The notes under the pieces are model-generated. The model saw nothing but the letters and a program-made list of their open reading frames with translations. It did not search any database and had not been told where the DNA came from. The position numbers and the translations under genes are program-made. From contig OZ255627.1 of the NCBI GenBank assembly GCA_965276765.1, positions 1,550,001-1,614,000 on the forward strand: a DNA stretch of 64,000 nucleotides, in the 5' to 3' direction. Each line of letters opens with the position of its first letter. Within the stretch, counting starts at the first letter, position 1. This stretch comes from G965276765 sp965276765. Lineage in GTDB: Bacteria > Actinomycetota > Acidimicrobiia > Acidimicrobiales > Palsa-688. Shown one piece after another: positions 44,607 through 53,129 of the stretch.

Positions 44607-47594
44607 ATGAAGGGCAAGGAGAGACGCGTGCGGCGATCAGCGGGACAACACATGCAAGCATGGCGGGGAACCAGCTGCCGGCGCCTGTTCTTTGCCGCCG
44701 CGGCCCTGTTGGGCCTCGTGGTCGGCTCGGTCCCTGCCGCGGCCGTCGCTTCGCCGGTTCCGGCCACGGCGCCGGCGGTCGGAACCCGCCCGGCCATGAT
44801 CCGAGCGCTGGAAACGGCCTGGGCCGGTGCCGCCGGACGGCATCTCGGCACCGCCGATGTCGCCGGGGTTCGCCCCGGTTCCCTGCGCACGGCGACGTTG
44901 CCTTCCGGTGCCCGGTGGGCCATGGCGACCTTCGTCCCTTCCTCCCGAGCCGGATCCCGTATCTCCACCGCCTTCCAGGACGGCGCCGCCACCGGGCTGT
45001 TCACTCGCCGCGGTGGCTCACCGTGGCGCCTGGTCGCGGCCGGCCCCGAGCAGGGCACCTGCCACGACGCCGTCCCCGCCGCGGTGCGCCGCCTCTGGCG
45101 GATGGGCGACCGGCAGGCGTGCGCGACGTCGGCGGGCATGAACCGCGTCGCGACCCAGGCCCGGTCGGCACTCCCTTCATCCGGTGGCGTTGGCAACACC
45201 ATCGCCCGCATCGCCCTCGGGCAGGTCGGCGTGTCGGACACGCCCGCCTCCGACAGCTTCGCCAACGACTGCGACCCCTACACGACCCTCGTCGGTCCCA
45301 AGATCCCCAACAGCGACGGCTGCGGCGTCGACGGACGCTTCTCCGTCGTCAACGAGAACGAGGCCTGGTGCTCCGACTTCGCCAAGTGGGCGTGGCAACG
45401 GGCCGGCGTGACCTCCCACATGGGCCTGATCAACGCCGGGTCCGACTCCTTCTACGCCTGGGCGAAGGCGCAGGGCGAGGCTCTCCCCATCGACCCGCGC
45501 ACGCCGCACGTCGGCGATGCCGTGGTCTTCTTCCCGCCGGGAACCGTCTCGGCCACCGCCTACGCCGACCACGTCGGCATCGTCACCGCCGTGCACCCCA
45601 ACGGGACCGTCGACCTGGTCGACGGCGACTTCGCCGGATCCAGCACCATCGGCGTCGAGTACGACACCAACATCGACCTCGCCACCTGGTCCTCTCAGGT
45701 CTGGAGCCCCGGCGAGCAATGGGTGTTCGTCGCTCCGCCGGCCGGCCACCAGCAACCCGCCCCAGTGGTCTCCGCCGCCGGCCCCCGGGTGGCGGTGGCA
45801 GGCACGGCGGCGACGTTCTCCGGCGCCGCCTCCGAGCGAGGTGGGTCGGTGACCAAGTGGCTGTGGACCTTCGGCGACGGCGGCGCCGCGACCACCCGCA
45901 AAGCCACTCACGTCTTCGGTGGTCTCGGACCCCACACCGTCACCCTGACCGCCACCTCCAACCGGCACACCGTCGCCACCCGCACCTGGGACCTCGACGT
46001 GGTCGGGGCCTCGTCGCCGGTCACTTCCGAGCCCTCCACCGCCGTGTGGTACTCGACCACCCCCCTGCAGCAGCAGGTGTTCTCGCGGGCCGGTGATGGC
46101 TCGCTGGCCGAGGAGCGAAGCGACGGTGCCGACTGGACCCGTGCCGGCCTGCCCGCCACCGTGGCCCCCGGGAGCAGCCCGACCGCCGTCGAGGAACCCA
46201 CCGCCGACGGGACCCCGCAGACCCGGGTATTTTCCGAGGCCTCGTCCGGGGCCCTGGCGCTGACGACCGCCACCGGCTCGGCGTGGACCACCACCCCCAT
46301 CCCCGGCCTGGCTGCGCCCGGCCGCGACCTGGCCGTCACCACCGTCCCCGAGGCCGCCCACGTCGCCCCCGGCGCGAACCTCGCCGTCACCGACCACCTG
46401 TACTTCGTCAAGCCCGGCGGCCACCTGGCCGAGGCGTCGCCGCGGGCAGGATCGTGGACCGACACCACCCTGCCGTTGCCGCGGACGCCACACGCCGCCC
46501 TCGCCGCAGCGGAGTCGACCGGCGCCGGGCCGGCGATCCGGCGGGGCGGTCCCAATCGAGTCATCGAGCACCTCTTCTACGTCGACGGCCACGGGACCCT
46601 CGTCGCCGCCACAGGCGGCGCCCGCTGGCGTTCGACGTCCATCGCCGGCGCCCACCCGCGCCCCTCCACCCCGCTGGCGGCCGTGGCCACGGCGCGAGGC
46701 GGGGGTGTGGCCGTGTTCTTCGTCGACCGCCGGGGCCGGCTCGCCCGAGCGACACTCGGGACAGGGGGCACGGTGTGGAACGTCCAGGCACTCCCCGGCG
46801 CCCCGCAGCCGATCGGCGGCCTGGCCGCCACCGATGCCCTGCTGGCCTCGGGGACCGTACGCCAAGAGGTCGCCTTCGTCGACGCCTCCGGCCACCCGCA
46901 CCTGGTGTCCAACGCCGGCGCCGGCTGGTCGGAGACCACCCTTCCTGGGACGGCCACCGCCGTCACCGCCATCGCCGCCTTTCCCGAGTACGTCGCCCCC
47001 GGCGAGGTCGGGGTGGCCGGCCCCACCGAGGGCGCCGAGCAGCGCCTCTACCTCGCCGACGGCTCCGCCGTCGAGGTCGACGGCACCGCCGTCGGGGGCT
47101 CGGGGTGGACGACGAGCACGCTGCCCGGCACGGCGACCACGGTCGCCGGCGCCGTGACCCTCTACGCCGCCACCCCCGCCGACGTGACGGCCGCTTCGCA
47201 GGCCGCCGCCGCCGCCGGCCTCTCACCGGCGCAGGTCACCGGGTCCTTCGCCACCGCCTGGGATGACACCCTGAGCGGCGACCACCTCGTGATCGCCGTC
47301 GGCCAGGCCGCCACCAACGCGCTCTACTCCAACAGCTGCGGCTGGACCAACCCGTCCGGTGCGATCCCCGGGTCGACCCCGTTCGGCGACACGGCCGGGC
47401 CGCTCGACCAGCTGCCCGCCGCCGACGTCTACGAAAACGGGGCCGCGGCCACGGCATCGGCCACCCCGCAGCTGGCCGCCGACCTGGCCTGGTACGCCGG
47501 CCACGGCGCCCTCCCTTCCGGGCAGACGGCGCTGCCGGCCCCAGCTGCCCCCTCGTTCATTTGCTTGGGGACGCCCACGGGCAGCGCGAGCTGA
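44607..47594 (+). CDS. Secreted CHAP-PKD multidomain protein, probable peptidoglycan hydrolase
   Basis: A 995-residue exported protein from ATG 44607. Residues 1-48 are a long basic plus hydrophobic signal (LFFAAAALLGLVVGSVPAAA). Residues about 190-380 form a CHAP amidase/endopeptidase domain with Cys255 in EAWCSDFAKWAWQRAG and His322 in YADHVGIVTAVHPNGTVDLV. A PKD domain follows (TKWLWTFGDGG, HTVTLTATSN, ~375-450). The remaining ~540 residues have repeating units (DHLYFVKPGGHLAEA, EHLFYVDGHGTLVAA, AVFFVDRRGRLARA) like a beta-propeller or lectin-type fold. It would release fragments for the salvage pathway. Confidence 0.85.
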   Translation: MKGKERRVRRSAGQHMQAWRGTSCRRLFFAAAALLGLVVGSVPAAAVASPVPATAPAVGTRPAMIRALETAWAGAAGRHLGTADVAGVRPGSLRTATLPSGARWAMATFVPSSRAGSRISTAFQDGAATGLFTRRGGSPWRLVAAGPEQGTCHDAVPAAVRRLWRMGDRQACATSAGMNRVATQARSALPSSGGVGNTIARIALGQVGVSDTPASDSFANDCDPYTTLVGPKIPNSDGCGVDGRFSVVNENEAWCSDFAKWAWQRAGVTSHMGLINAGSDSFYAWAKAQGEALPIDPRTPHVGDAVVFFPPGTVSATAYADHVGIVTAVHPNGTVDLVDGDFAGSSTIGVEYDTNIDLATWSSQVWSPGEQWVFVAPPAGHQQPAPVVSAAGPRVAVAGTAATFSGAASERGGSVTKWLWTFGDGGAATTRKATHVFGGLGPHTVTLTATSNRHTVATRTWDLDVVGASSPVTSEPSTAVWYSTTPLQQQVFSRAGDGSLAEERSDGADWTRAGLPATVAPGSSPTAVEEPTADGTPQTRVFSEASSGALALTTATGSAWTTTPIPGLAAPGRDLAVTTVPEAAHVAPGANLAVTDHLYFVKPGGHLAEASPRAGSWTDTTLPLPRTPHAALAAAESTGAGPAIRRGGPNRVIEHLFYVDGHGTLVAATGGARWRSTSIAGAHPRPSTPLAAVATARGGGVAVFFVDRRGRLARATLGTGGTVWNVQALPGAPQPIGGLAATDALLASGTVRQEVAFVDASGHPHLVSNAGAGWSETTLPGTATAVTAIAAFPEYVAPGEVGVAGPTEGAEQRLYLADGSAVEVDGTAVGGSGWTTSTLPGTATTVAGAVTLYAATPADVTAASQAAAAAGLSPAQVTGSFATAWDDTLSGDHLVIAVGQAATNALYSNSCGWTNPSGAIPGSTPFGDTAGPLDQLPAADVYENGAAATASATPQLAADLAWYAGHGALPSGQTALPAPAAPSFICLGTPTGSAS

Positions 47595-47658
47595 TGCCCA
47601 TCCCGACGCCTCGACCACAAGGCCCGCCCGACCCACAGCCAGCGAGGAGTTTCCCCCT

Positions 47659-48831
47659 ATGACCACGACCATCCGCCGGCGTCACCTCGCCGCCACCGCC
47701 GTTGCCCTGGCGTCTCTCCTCGGAATGGCCGCCGCCACCCCGGCGACCGCCGTCGCCGGACCCGCCCCTGCCGGTCTCCGTGCCGGCGACATCGGCCGCC
47801 TCTCCCTGGCTCAGCTCGCCGGGCAGCGAGTCATCTACAGCTACCCGGGGCTGACGCCGCCCCCTGCGCTCTTCACCGCCATCCGCCGCGACGAGGCCGG
47901 CGGCGTCATCTTCTTCGGGGAGAACATCTCCAGCTCGGCCCAGATCAAGAAGGTCATTGCCGAGCTCCAGCGGGCCAACGCCTCGAGCCCCCTGCCCGTC
48001 CCGCTGCTCATGATGACCGATCAGGAGGGTGGCCTGGTCCGTCGTCTGCCGGGGGCTCCCGTCCTGTCAGAGAAGCAGGTCGGCGAGTCCTCCAACCCGG
48101 CCACGGCTGCGGCCGCCGCCGGGACCGGGGCGGGAGAGAACCTGGCCAGCGTCGGCATGAACGTCAACCTCGCCCCTGTCCTCGGCGTCTACCGCCAGCC
48201 CGGTGACTTCCTCGACCAGTTCCAGCGTTCTTACAGCATGGACCCCAAGGTCGTCACCGAGGCCGGTGCCGCCTTCATCACCGCCCAGCAGCGCACCGGG
48301 GTGGCCGCCACGGCCAAGCACTTTCCCGGGCTGGGAGCCGCCACCGCCAGCCAGAACACCGACGTGGGGCCGGTCACCCTCGACCTGTCGCGGCGCACGC
48401 TGCGCTCGGTCGACGAGGCACCCTACCCGGCGGCCATCGCCAGCGGTGTCCGGCTGGTCATGTGCTCGTGGGCCGTCTACCCCGCCCTCGACCCGTCCCG
48501 ACCGGCCGGCCTCTCACCGACCATCGTCGAGGGTGACCTGCGCCACCGTCTCGGGTTTCGCGGCGTCACCATTACCGACGCCCTCGAGGCGGGCGCGCTC
48601 CAGGCCTTCGGGTCCATCCCCCACCGCGGGGTGCTTGCGGCCAAGGCGGGCATGGACCTCCTGCTGTACTCCAACCGTGATGTCAACGAGGGCCTCGGCG
48701 GCCTGCACGCCCTGGTGGCCGCCCTACGCGACGGCCAACTCGACCGCGCCGCCTTCGTGCAGTCCGTCGGCCGGGTCATCGCCTTGCGCCTCGAGGAGGC
48801 AGGGGTGTCGGGGCGGGCCTGGACGAAGTGA
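47659..48831 (+). CDS. Secreted GH3 family glycosidase (NagZ-like beta-N-acetylhexosaminidase)
   Basis: A 390-residue protein from ATG 47659, with a signal peptide (AATAVALASLLGMAAATPAT). GH3 motifs: GVIFFGENI, MMTDQEGGLVRRLPG, MNVNLAPVLGV, Lys220-His221 in AKHFPG and the nucleophile Asp307 in VTITDALEAGAL. The flexible loop after KHFPG reads LGAATASQNTDVGPV and lacks the DxH acid/base dyad of classical NagZ, so activity may differ. Located between the wall hydrolase and importer 2; export points to action on wall fragments outside the cell. Confidence 0.88.
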   Translation: MTTTIRRRHLAATAVALASLLGMAAATPATAVAGPAPAGLRAGDIGRLSLAQLAGQRVIYSYPGLTPPPALFTAIRRDEAGGVIFFGENISSSAQIKKVIAELQRANASSPLPVPLLMMTDQEGGLVRRLPGAPVLSEKQVGESSNPATAAAAAGTGAGENLASVGMNVNLAPVLGVYRQPGDFLDQFQRSYSMDPKVVTEAGAAFITAQQRTGVAATAKHFPGLGAATASQNTDVGPVTLDLSRRTLRSVDEAPYPAAIASGVRLVMCSWAVYPALDPSRPAGLSPTIVEGDLRHRLGFRGVTITDALEAGALQAFGSIPHRGVLAAKAGMDLLLYSNRDVNEGLGGLHALVAALRDGQLDRAAFVQSVGRVIALRLEEAGVSGRAWTK

Positions 48832-48881
48832 CTTATCTTGTGACGTCATGGTAAACAAGTGGCGGATTCACTAACGAAGAG

Positions 48882-48891
48882 GTAAATTTAC
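48882..48891. promoter_or_regulatory. Palindrome upstream of ABC importer 2, candidate RpiR operator
   Basis: GTAAATTTAC, a perfect 10-bp palindrome 82 nt before the binding-protein start, in a short AT-rich island that also holds TGACGTCA (48841-48848) and GTAAAC (48851-48856). TAAATT within it could serve as a -10 element. Resembles the site at 44547-44558. Confidence 0.5.
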
Positions 48892-48972
48892 GACGGCGTC
48901 GCCGGATGGGGGACAGCCGTACGACCGGCAAGACCGTTGGTCCCGATGGGACCGCACGACAAGGAGCACACC

Positions 48973-50349
48973 ATGGGTTCGATCCACACTCGAGCACGCT
49001 GGGGCAAGGTCGGAGCGGCGGCGGCGGCCGTGACTCTGCTGGCCGGGGCGTGTGGCGCAACCGGCTCTCAGTCCACGGGCAACGCCGCCGGGGGCTCGTC
49101 GGGGGGTGGTTCCTCCTCCACCGGCAGCGGAGGCCAGACCCTCAAGATCATCACCTGGGTCAACCCGCCGGCGGTCACGGCCATCAAGCAGATCGACGCC
49201 GCGTTCCACAAGAAGTACCCGAAGATCAACGTGAACCTGCAGACGGCGGCCAGCGTGACCGGCCCCTATGCCACCCTGCTGCAGACGAGCGTGGACTCCA
49301 ACAGCGCCGACATCGTCACCGACTACCCACCGCTGCAGCCGCTACCCCTGAAGCCGAGCAAGGCCGACGAGACCACCTGGCAGTACTGGAGCACCCACAA
49401 CGTCTTCGCGCCGCTGAACGGTCAGAGCTTCCTCGGCAAGTACCAGCCGTCGGCACTCCAGGCCGAGACCTACCAAGGAAAGGTGCTCGGTCTCGTCTCG
49501 GGCTCGTACCAAGAAGGCGTGTTCTACAACAAGGCGACCTTCGCCAAGTACCACCTGACCCCGCCCACCACTTACACCAAGTTTCTCTCCGAGCTGAAGA
49601 CGCTGAAGGGTCGGGGAGTCACACCTATGTTCGACGCCTTGGGCAACGTGGGCCCCGTGTATCTGCAGTTCCTCTACTACCCACTGATGGCCGATCTCTG
49701 GTACCCGTCGGCGTCGGGGGGCAACCTGGCCAAGGACCTCGAGACCGGCGCCGTCAAGTGGACCGACCCGCGCTTCACGACCGTGATGAACGAGGAGAAG
49801 CAGCTGGCCAAGTACCTCGAGCCCAATTTCACCGGGGTGCCGTGGGAGAGCATGCCGGGCTCCTTCGCCAAGGGTGACTCGGCGATGCTGCTCGATGGTT
49901 CCTGGGACATGGCTGCCGTCCACCAGGCGAACCCCTCAATGAAGGTCGGGTTCTTCCCTCTCCCCGGAAGCAATACCGCTGCCGACAACCAGCCCTACCA
50001 GTCCAATAACCTGACCTTCTCCGTGCTGAAGAATGCCCATAACAAGGCGGCGGCCATGAAATGGATGCAGTTTTTCTCCAGCTCCAAGACGTACGCCCAA
50101 TACGTGAACACGACCGGGATCTCGCCGTCGGAGAAGTCGGGCAGCTACCGCGGATTCACCGCTCAGACGCTCGGTAAGTGGCTGGCCAAGGGCGTACAGG
50201 GAAGCCAGATGTACCCGACCCTGTCGCCGACCGATCCCTACTGGGACCAGCCCAACAACTGGCCGCAGCTGCAGCTCAACGTGATCCAGGGCTCCAAGAC
50301 CCCGCAGCAGGTCCAGAAGCTGTACCAGGCGGATTGGAAGACCTCCTGA
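48973..50349 (+). CDS. CUT1-family sugar-binding lipoprotein (ABC importer 2)
   Basis: A 458-residue family 1 solute-binding protein from ATG 48973 with AAGGAG upstream. Lipobox VTLLAGAC near residue 24. Mature part starts LKIITWVNPPAVTAIKQIDA and holds FYNKATFAKYHLTPPTTYTK and AMLLDGSWDMAAVHQANPS, typical of CUT1 binding proteins. It lies amid nagA, nagB, murQ and a BadF kinase, so GlcNAc, MurNAc, their disaccharide or a muropeptide is the expected ligand (inference). Confidence 0.92.
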   Translation: MGSIHTRARWGKVGAAAAAVTLLAGACGATGSQSTGNAAGGSSGGGSSSTGSGGQTLKIITWVNPPAVTAIKQIDAAFHKKYPKINVNLQTAASVTGPYATLLQTSVDSNSADIVTDYPPLQPLPLKPSKADETTWQYWSTHNVFAPLNGQSFLGKYQPSALQAETYQGKVLGLVSGSYQEGVFYNKATFAKYHLTPPTTYTKFLSELKTLKGRGVTPMFDALGNVGPVYLQFLYYPLMADLWYPSASGGNLAKDLETGAVKWTDPRFTTVMNEEKQLAKYLEPNFTGVPWESMPGSFAKGDSAMLLDGSWDMAAVHQANPSMKVGFFPLPGSNTAADNQPYQSNNLTFSVLKNAHNKAAAMKWMQFFSSSKTYAQYVNTTGISPSEKSGSYRGFTAQTLGKWLAKGVQGSQMYPTLSPTDPYWDQPNNWPQLQLNVIQGSKTPQQVQKLYQADWKTS

Positions 50350-50398
50350 TCTCGTCGCCTCGGGGACGGCTTCGCTCGAGGCGCGGGGCGGAGGGGCA

Positions 50399-51424
50399 GT
50401 GACCACCCGCGCCGCCGAGGCGGGGACGGCGCGGTCGACCGACGACCTCCCGGCAACCGCACGGCGGGCGCAACCGTCCGCCCCCCGCCGGACAAGGAGA
50501 ACCCAACGCCGGACGCGCCCCGCGGCCAGGCCGGCCCGGCTCCTTGGTCCCGGCTCGCGGATCGTCATGTGGAGCGGATTGCTGGTCGGCATGGCCGTCT
50601 ATGTCCTCTTCGGGATCGTGCCGGCCGCGGGGAACCTGGTGGTGTCGTTCACCGACTACTCCGGCCTGGCCGGCTCCACCACCAACTTCACCGGCCTGAC
50701 CAACTACACGGCCATGGCAACCACCGAACGGCCCGGCTTCGTCAGCGCCATAGGCGCCACGGTCGTGTTCGTGGTCGGTGTCACCCTTTTGCAGAACGCC
50801 TTCGGCCTGCTTCTGGCCCACCGCCTGCAAGGGGAAGGTCGCCTGGCTGGCTTCCTGCGGGTCCTGGTGTTCCTGCCGATCGTGCTCGGCGTGACCATCG
50901 TCGGCCTGATCTGGATCCTCCTCCTCAACCCGTCGGAGGGGCCGGCCGCTTCCCTCCTGGGGGCCTTCGGGACGAGCTCGGCCTTTTTCGGGTCCTCCCG
51001 TGACGCCCTGCCCCTGGTGATCCTCGTTCAGATCTGGCAGAACGTCGGCTTCTCCACCCTCGTGTTCATCGGCGGGCTGCGGGCCATCAATCCGGAGATC
51101 TACGAGGCCGCCGCCATCGACGGCATCACCGCCTGGCGGAGGCTGCGCACGATCACCTTTCCGCTCCTCGCCCCTTCGATGACCGTCAATGTCCTGCTGG
51201 CCGTCGTCGGCTCCTTCACGACCTACAACCTGATCTATGTGCTGACCGACGGCCAGAACGGCACCAACACCCTCGGAATGTTGGCCTTCACCTCGGCCTT
51301 CGGGAGCAGCGCCGACCTCGGGTACGGCGCCGCCGTCAGCATCGCCCTGTTCGTCTTCACCCTCCTGGTAGCCCTACCGGTCATGGCCTGGTTGCGTCAC
51401 CGGGAGCGCCGCCTGCTCGTCTGA
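50399..51424 (+). CDS. CUT1 sugar ABC transporter permease (importer 2, MalF-like)
   Basis: A 341-residue permease from GTG 50399. A long (~55 residue) Arg/Ala-rich cytoplasmic N-terminus precedes six membrane helices; the coupling loop is EIYEAAAIDGITAWRRLRTI followed by TFPLLAPS. Only 14 nt separate it from the second permease. No ATPase gene follows in this operon. Confidence 0.92.
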   Translation: MTTRAAEAGTARSTDDLPATARRAQPSAPRRTRRTQRRTRPAARPARLLGPGSRIVMWSGLLVGMAVYVLFGIVPAAGNLVVSFTDYSGLAGSTTNFTGLTNYTAMATTERPGFVSAIGATVVFVVGVTLLQNAFGLLLAHRLQGEGRLAGFLRVLVFLPIVLGVTIVGLIWILLLNPSEGPAASLLGAFGTSSAFFGSSRDALPLVILVQIWQNVGFSTLVFIGGLRAINPEIYEAAAIDGITAWRRLRTITFPLLAPSMTVNVLLAVVGSFTTYNLIYVLTDGQNGTNTLGMLAFTSAFGSSADLGYGAAVSIALFVFTLLVALPVMAWLRHRERRLLV

Positions 51425-51438
51425 TCCCGGAGGCCGAA

Positions 51439-52254
51439 ATGCGACATCCGAAGGCTGCAGTCCGCGTCGTCACCGCCCTGCTCATCGTCTTGCTGTTCCT
51501 CGTCCCCGTGCTCTACGTGGTGATGATCGCATTCGAGTCACCGGCCCACTTCCTCAAATCCCCGATGACACCGCCGCTGTCTCCTCACCCGGGTAACTTC
51601 AGCGCCGCCTGGTCAAGCGCCGGCCTCGGCCTCGAGCTTGTCAACACGGCCCTGTACTCGGTCGTCGCGGCCGGGCTGGCCACGGCACTGAGCCTGCTCG
51701 TCGCCTTTCCGATTGCCCGTCGTCTCGTCCGCGGGACGTCGATGTTCTACAGCATGGTCGGCGTCGGCCTGTTCCTGCCGCTGGCCATCATCCCGCTGTT
51801 TGTCGAGGCCCGGATGCTGCACCTGTGGGACAACCGGATTGGCTACATCATCCTCCACGTCGAGCCCGGACTGCCGCTTGGGGTGATCCTGCTCACCGCC
51901 GCCATTGCATCGGTGCCCGTCGATCTCGACGAGGCCGCCTTCATGGACGGCGCCCATTATCTGCGCTACCTGTGGTCGGTCATCGTGCCACTGGTCCGGC
52001 CGGCCCTGCTGATCGCCTTCCTCTATGGGCTGCTCGGGGTCTGGAACGACATCATCGGCCCCGTCGTGCTCCTCTCCAACCCCAGCCTGTTCCCGATCAC
52101 CCTCGGCATCTACACCTTCTTCGGGGCCAATGAGAGCGAGTGGACCCTCCTGGCCGCCGCCATCGTGGTGGCGAGCCTGCCGCTCGTCGCGCTGTTCGCC
52201 GTCACCCAACGTCAGCTGATCCGCGCCGCCGTGGCCGGTTCCGTCAAGGGGTGA
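51439..52254 (+). CDS. CUT1 sugar ABC transporter permease (importer 2, MalG-like)
   Basis: A 271-residue permease with six membrane segments, starting at ATG 51439. The coupling loop reads DLDEAAFMDGAHYLRYLWSV followed by IVPLVRP. Its stop overlaps the next gene's GTG (GTGA), joining transport to the serine hydrolase and epimerase in one coupled series. Confidence 0.92.
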   Translation: MRHPKAAVRVVTALLIVLLFLVPVLYVVMIAFESPAHFLKSPMTPPLSPHPGNFSAAWSSAGLGLELVNTALYSVVAAGLATALSLLVAFPIARRLVRGTSMFYSMVGVGLFLPLAIIPLFVEARMLHLWDNRIGYIILHVEPGLPLGVILLTAAIASVPVDLDEAAFMDGAHYLRYLWSVIVPLVRPALLIAFLYGLLGVWNDIIGPVVLLSNPSLFPITLGIYTFFGANESEWTLLAAAIVVASLPLVALFAVTQRQLIRAAVAGSVKG

Positions 52255-53129
52255 GCCTCGCCCCCCTGGTGCGCGTGGCGTGCCTCGACCTGGCGTCGGG
52301 CCGTCCTCTGGTCAGCGACCACGACGACGAGCCGTGCTACGCGGCCAGCACCATCAAGCTGGCGATCCTTGTCGCCGCCTTCCGGGCTGCGGATGGCGGT
52401 CGCTTGCGCCTCGACCAACCGGTGTCGGTGGCGACGCGCTGGCCGGCGACCGACGGGTCGACCTTCGTCCTTGCACCAGAGGACACCGACGCCGAGCTGG
52501 CCGCCAGGGCCGGGGACGAAATCGTCCTGAGCGAGCTGATGGAGCGGATGATCACCGTGTCGAGCAACGAAGCCGCCAACCTCGTCCTCGAGGTGCTCGG
52601 CTTCGATGAGGTGGAAAGGGCAACCGCCGCGCTCGGCGCCGGCGGCCTCAGCCTTCGCCACCGCTTCGGCGATCGCCGAGCCCGCGCCGCCGGCCTCGGC
52701 AACCTCGCGACCGCCTCGGGGCTGGCCCGCCTGATGGCCGCCGTCGGTCGCCACGAGGCCGCCTCGGCGCCCGCGTGCCGGACGATGCTGGACCTGCTCG
52801 GCCGCCAACAGCACCGGGAACTGATCCCCTCCGCCCTACCTGCCGGCGCCGCCTGTGCCGACAAACCAGGGTGGGCCGACGGCGTGCTCCACGACGTTGC
52901 CCTCGTCCGGCCCGCCGGAGCACGGGCCTTCTGCCTGGCCGTGTGCACCAGCGGCTTCGCCGATCCCGATGTCGCCGCCGCCGACATCCACCGGATTACA
53001 CGCCGCTGCGTCGAGGTGACTGGCCTGGTCGGCGACCCGGGAAGCTCGGCCGGCGAGTCGGGGAGCACCGGAGGCGGTCAGGGGAGCATTGTGGGGGGCG
53101 GCCGGCCGGCTGCCTGGGGCGCCCGGTGA
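52251..53129 (+). CDS. Class A beta-lactamase-like serine hydrolase without signal peptide
   Basis: A 292-residue penicillin-binding-fold enzyme. Active Ser33 in YAASTIKLAILVAAF (SxxK), SNEAANLVLEVLG at the SDN position and DKPGW at the KTG position; an Arg-rich region and Gly/Ser-rich tail end the protein. GTG 52251 is fixed by the overlap with the permease stop. There is no export signal, so it is unlikely to be a resistance enzyme. Between a muropeptide-type importer and an Ala-Glu epimerase, it may cleave imported D-amino-acid-containing peptides (inference). Confidence 0.85.
   Translation: MSLAPLVRVACLDLASGRPLVSDHDDEPCYAASTIKLAILVAAFRAADGGRLRLDQPVSVATRWPATDGSTFVLAPEDTDAELAARAGDEIVLSELMERMITVSSNEAANLVLEVLGFDEVERATAALGAGGLSLRHRFGDRRARAAGLGNLATASGLARLMAAVGRHEAASAPACRTMLDLLGRQQHRELIPSALPAGAACADKPGWADGVLHDVALVRPAGARAFCLAVCTSGFADPDVAAADIHRITRRCVEVTGLVGDPGSSAGESGSTGGGQGSIVGGGRPAAWGAR

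Noticed and set aside
48841..48848. TGACGTCA as an independent operator
   Set aside because: Eight-base palindromes occur by chance and there is no second copy near a related gene.
52251..53129. Antibiotic-resistance beta-lactamase
   Set aside because: No signal peptide, and the gene is coupled to a sugar importer and a dipeptide epimerase; context favours peptide processing.
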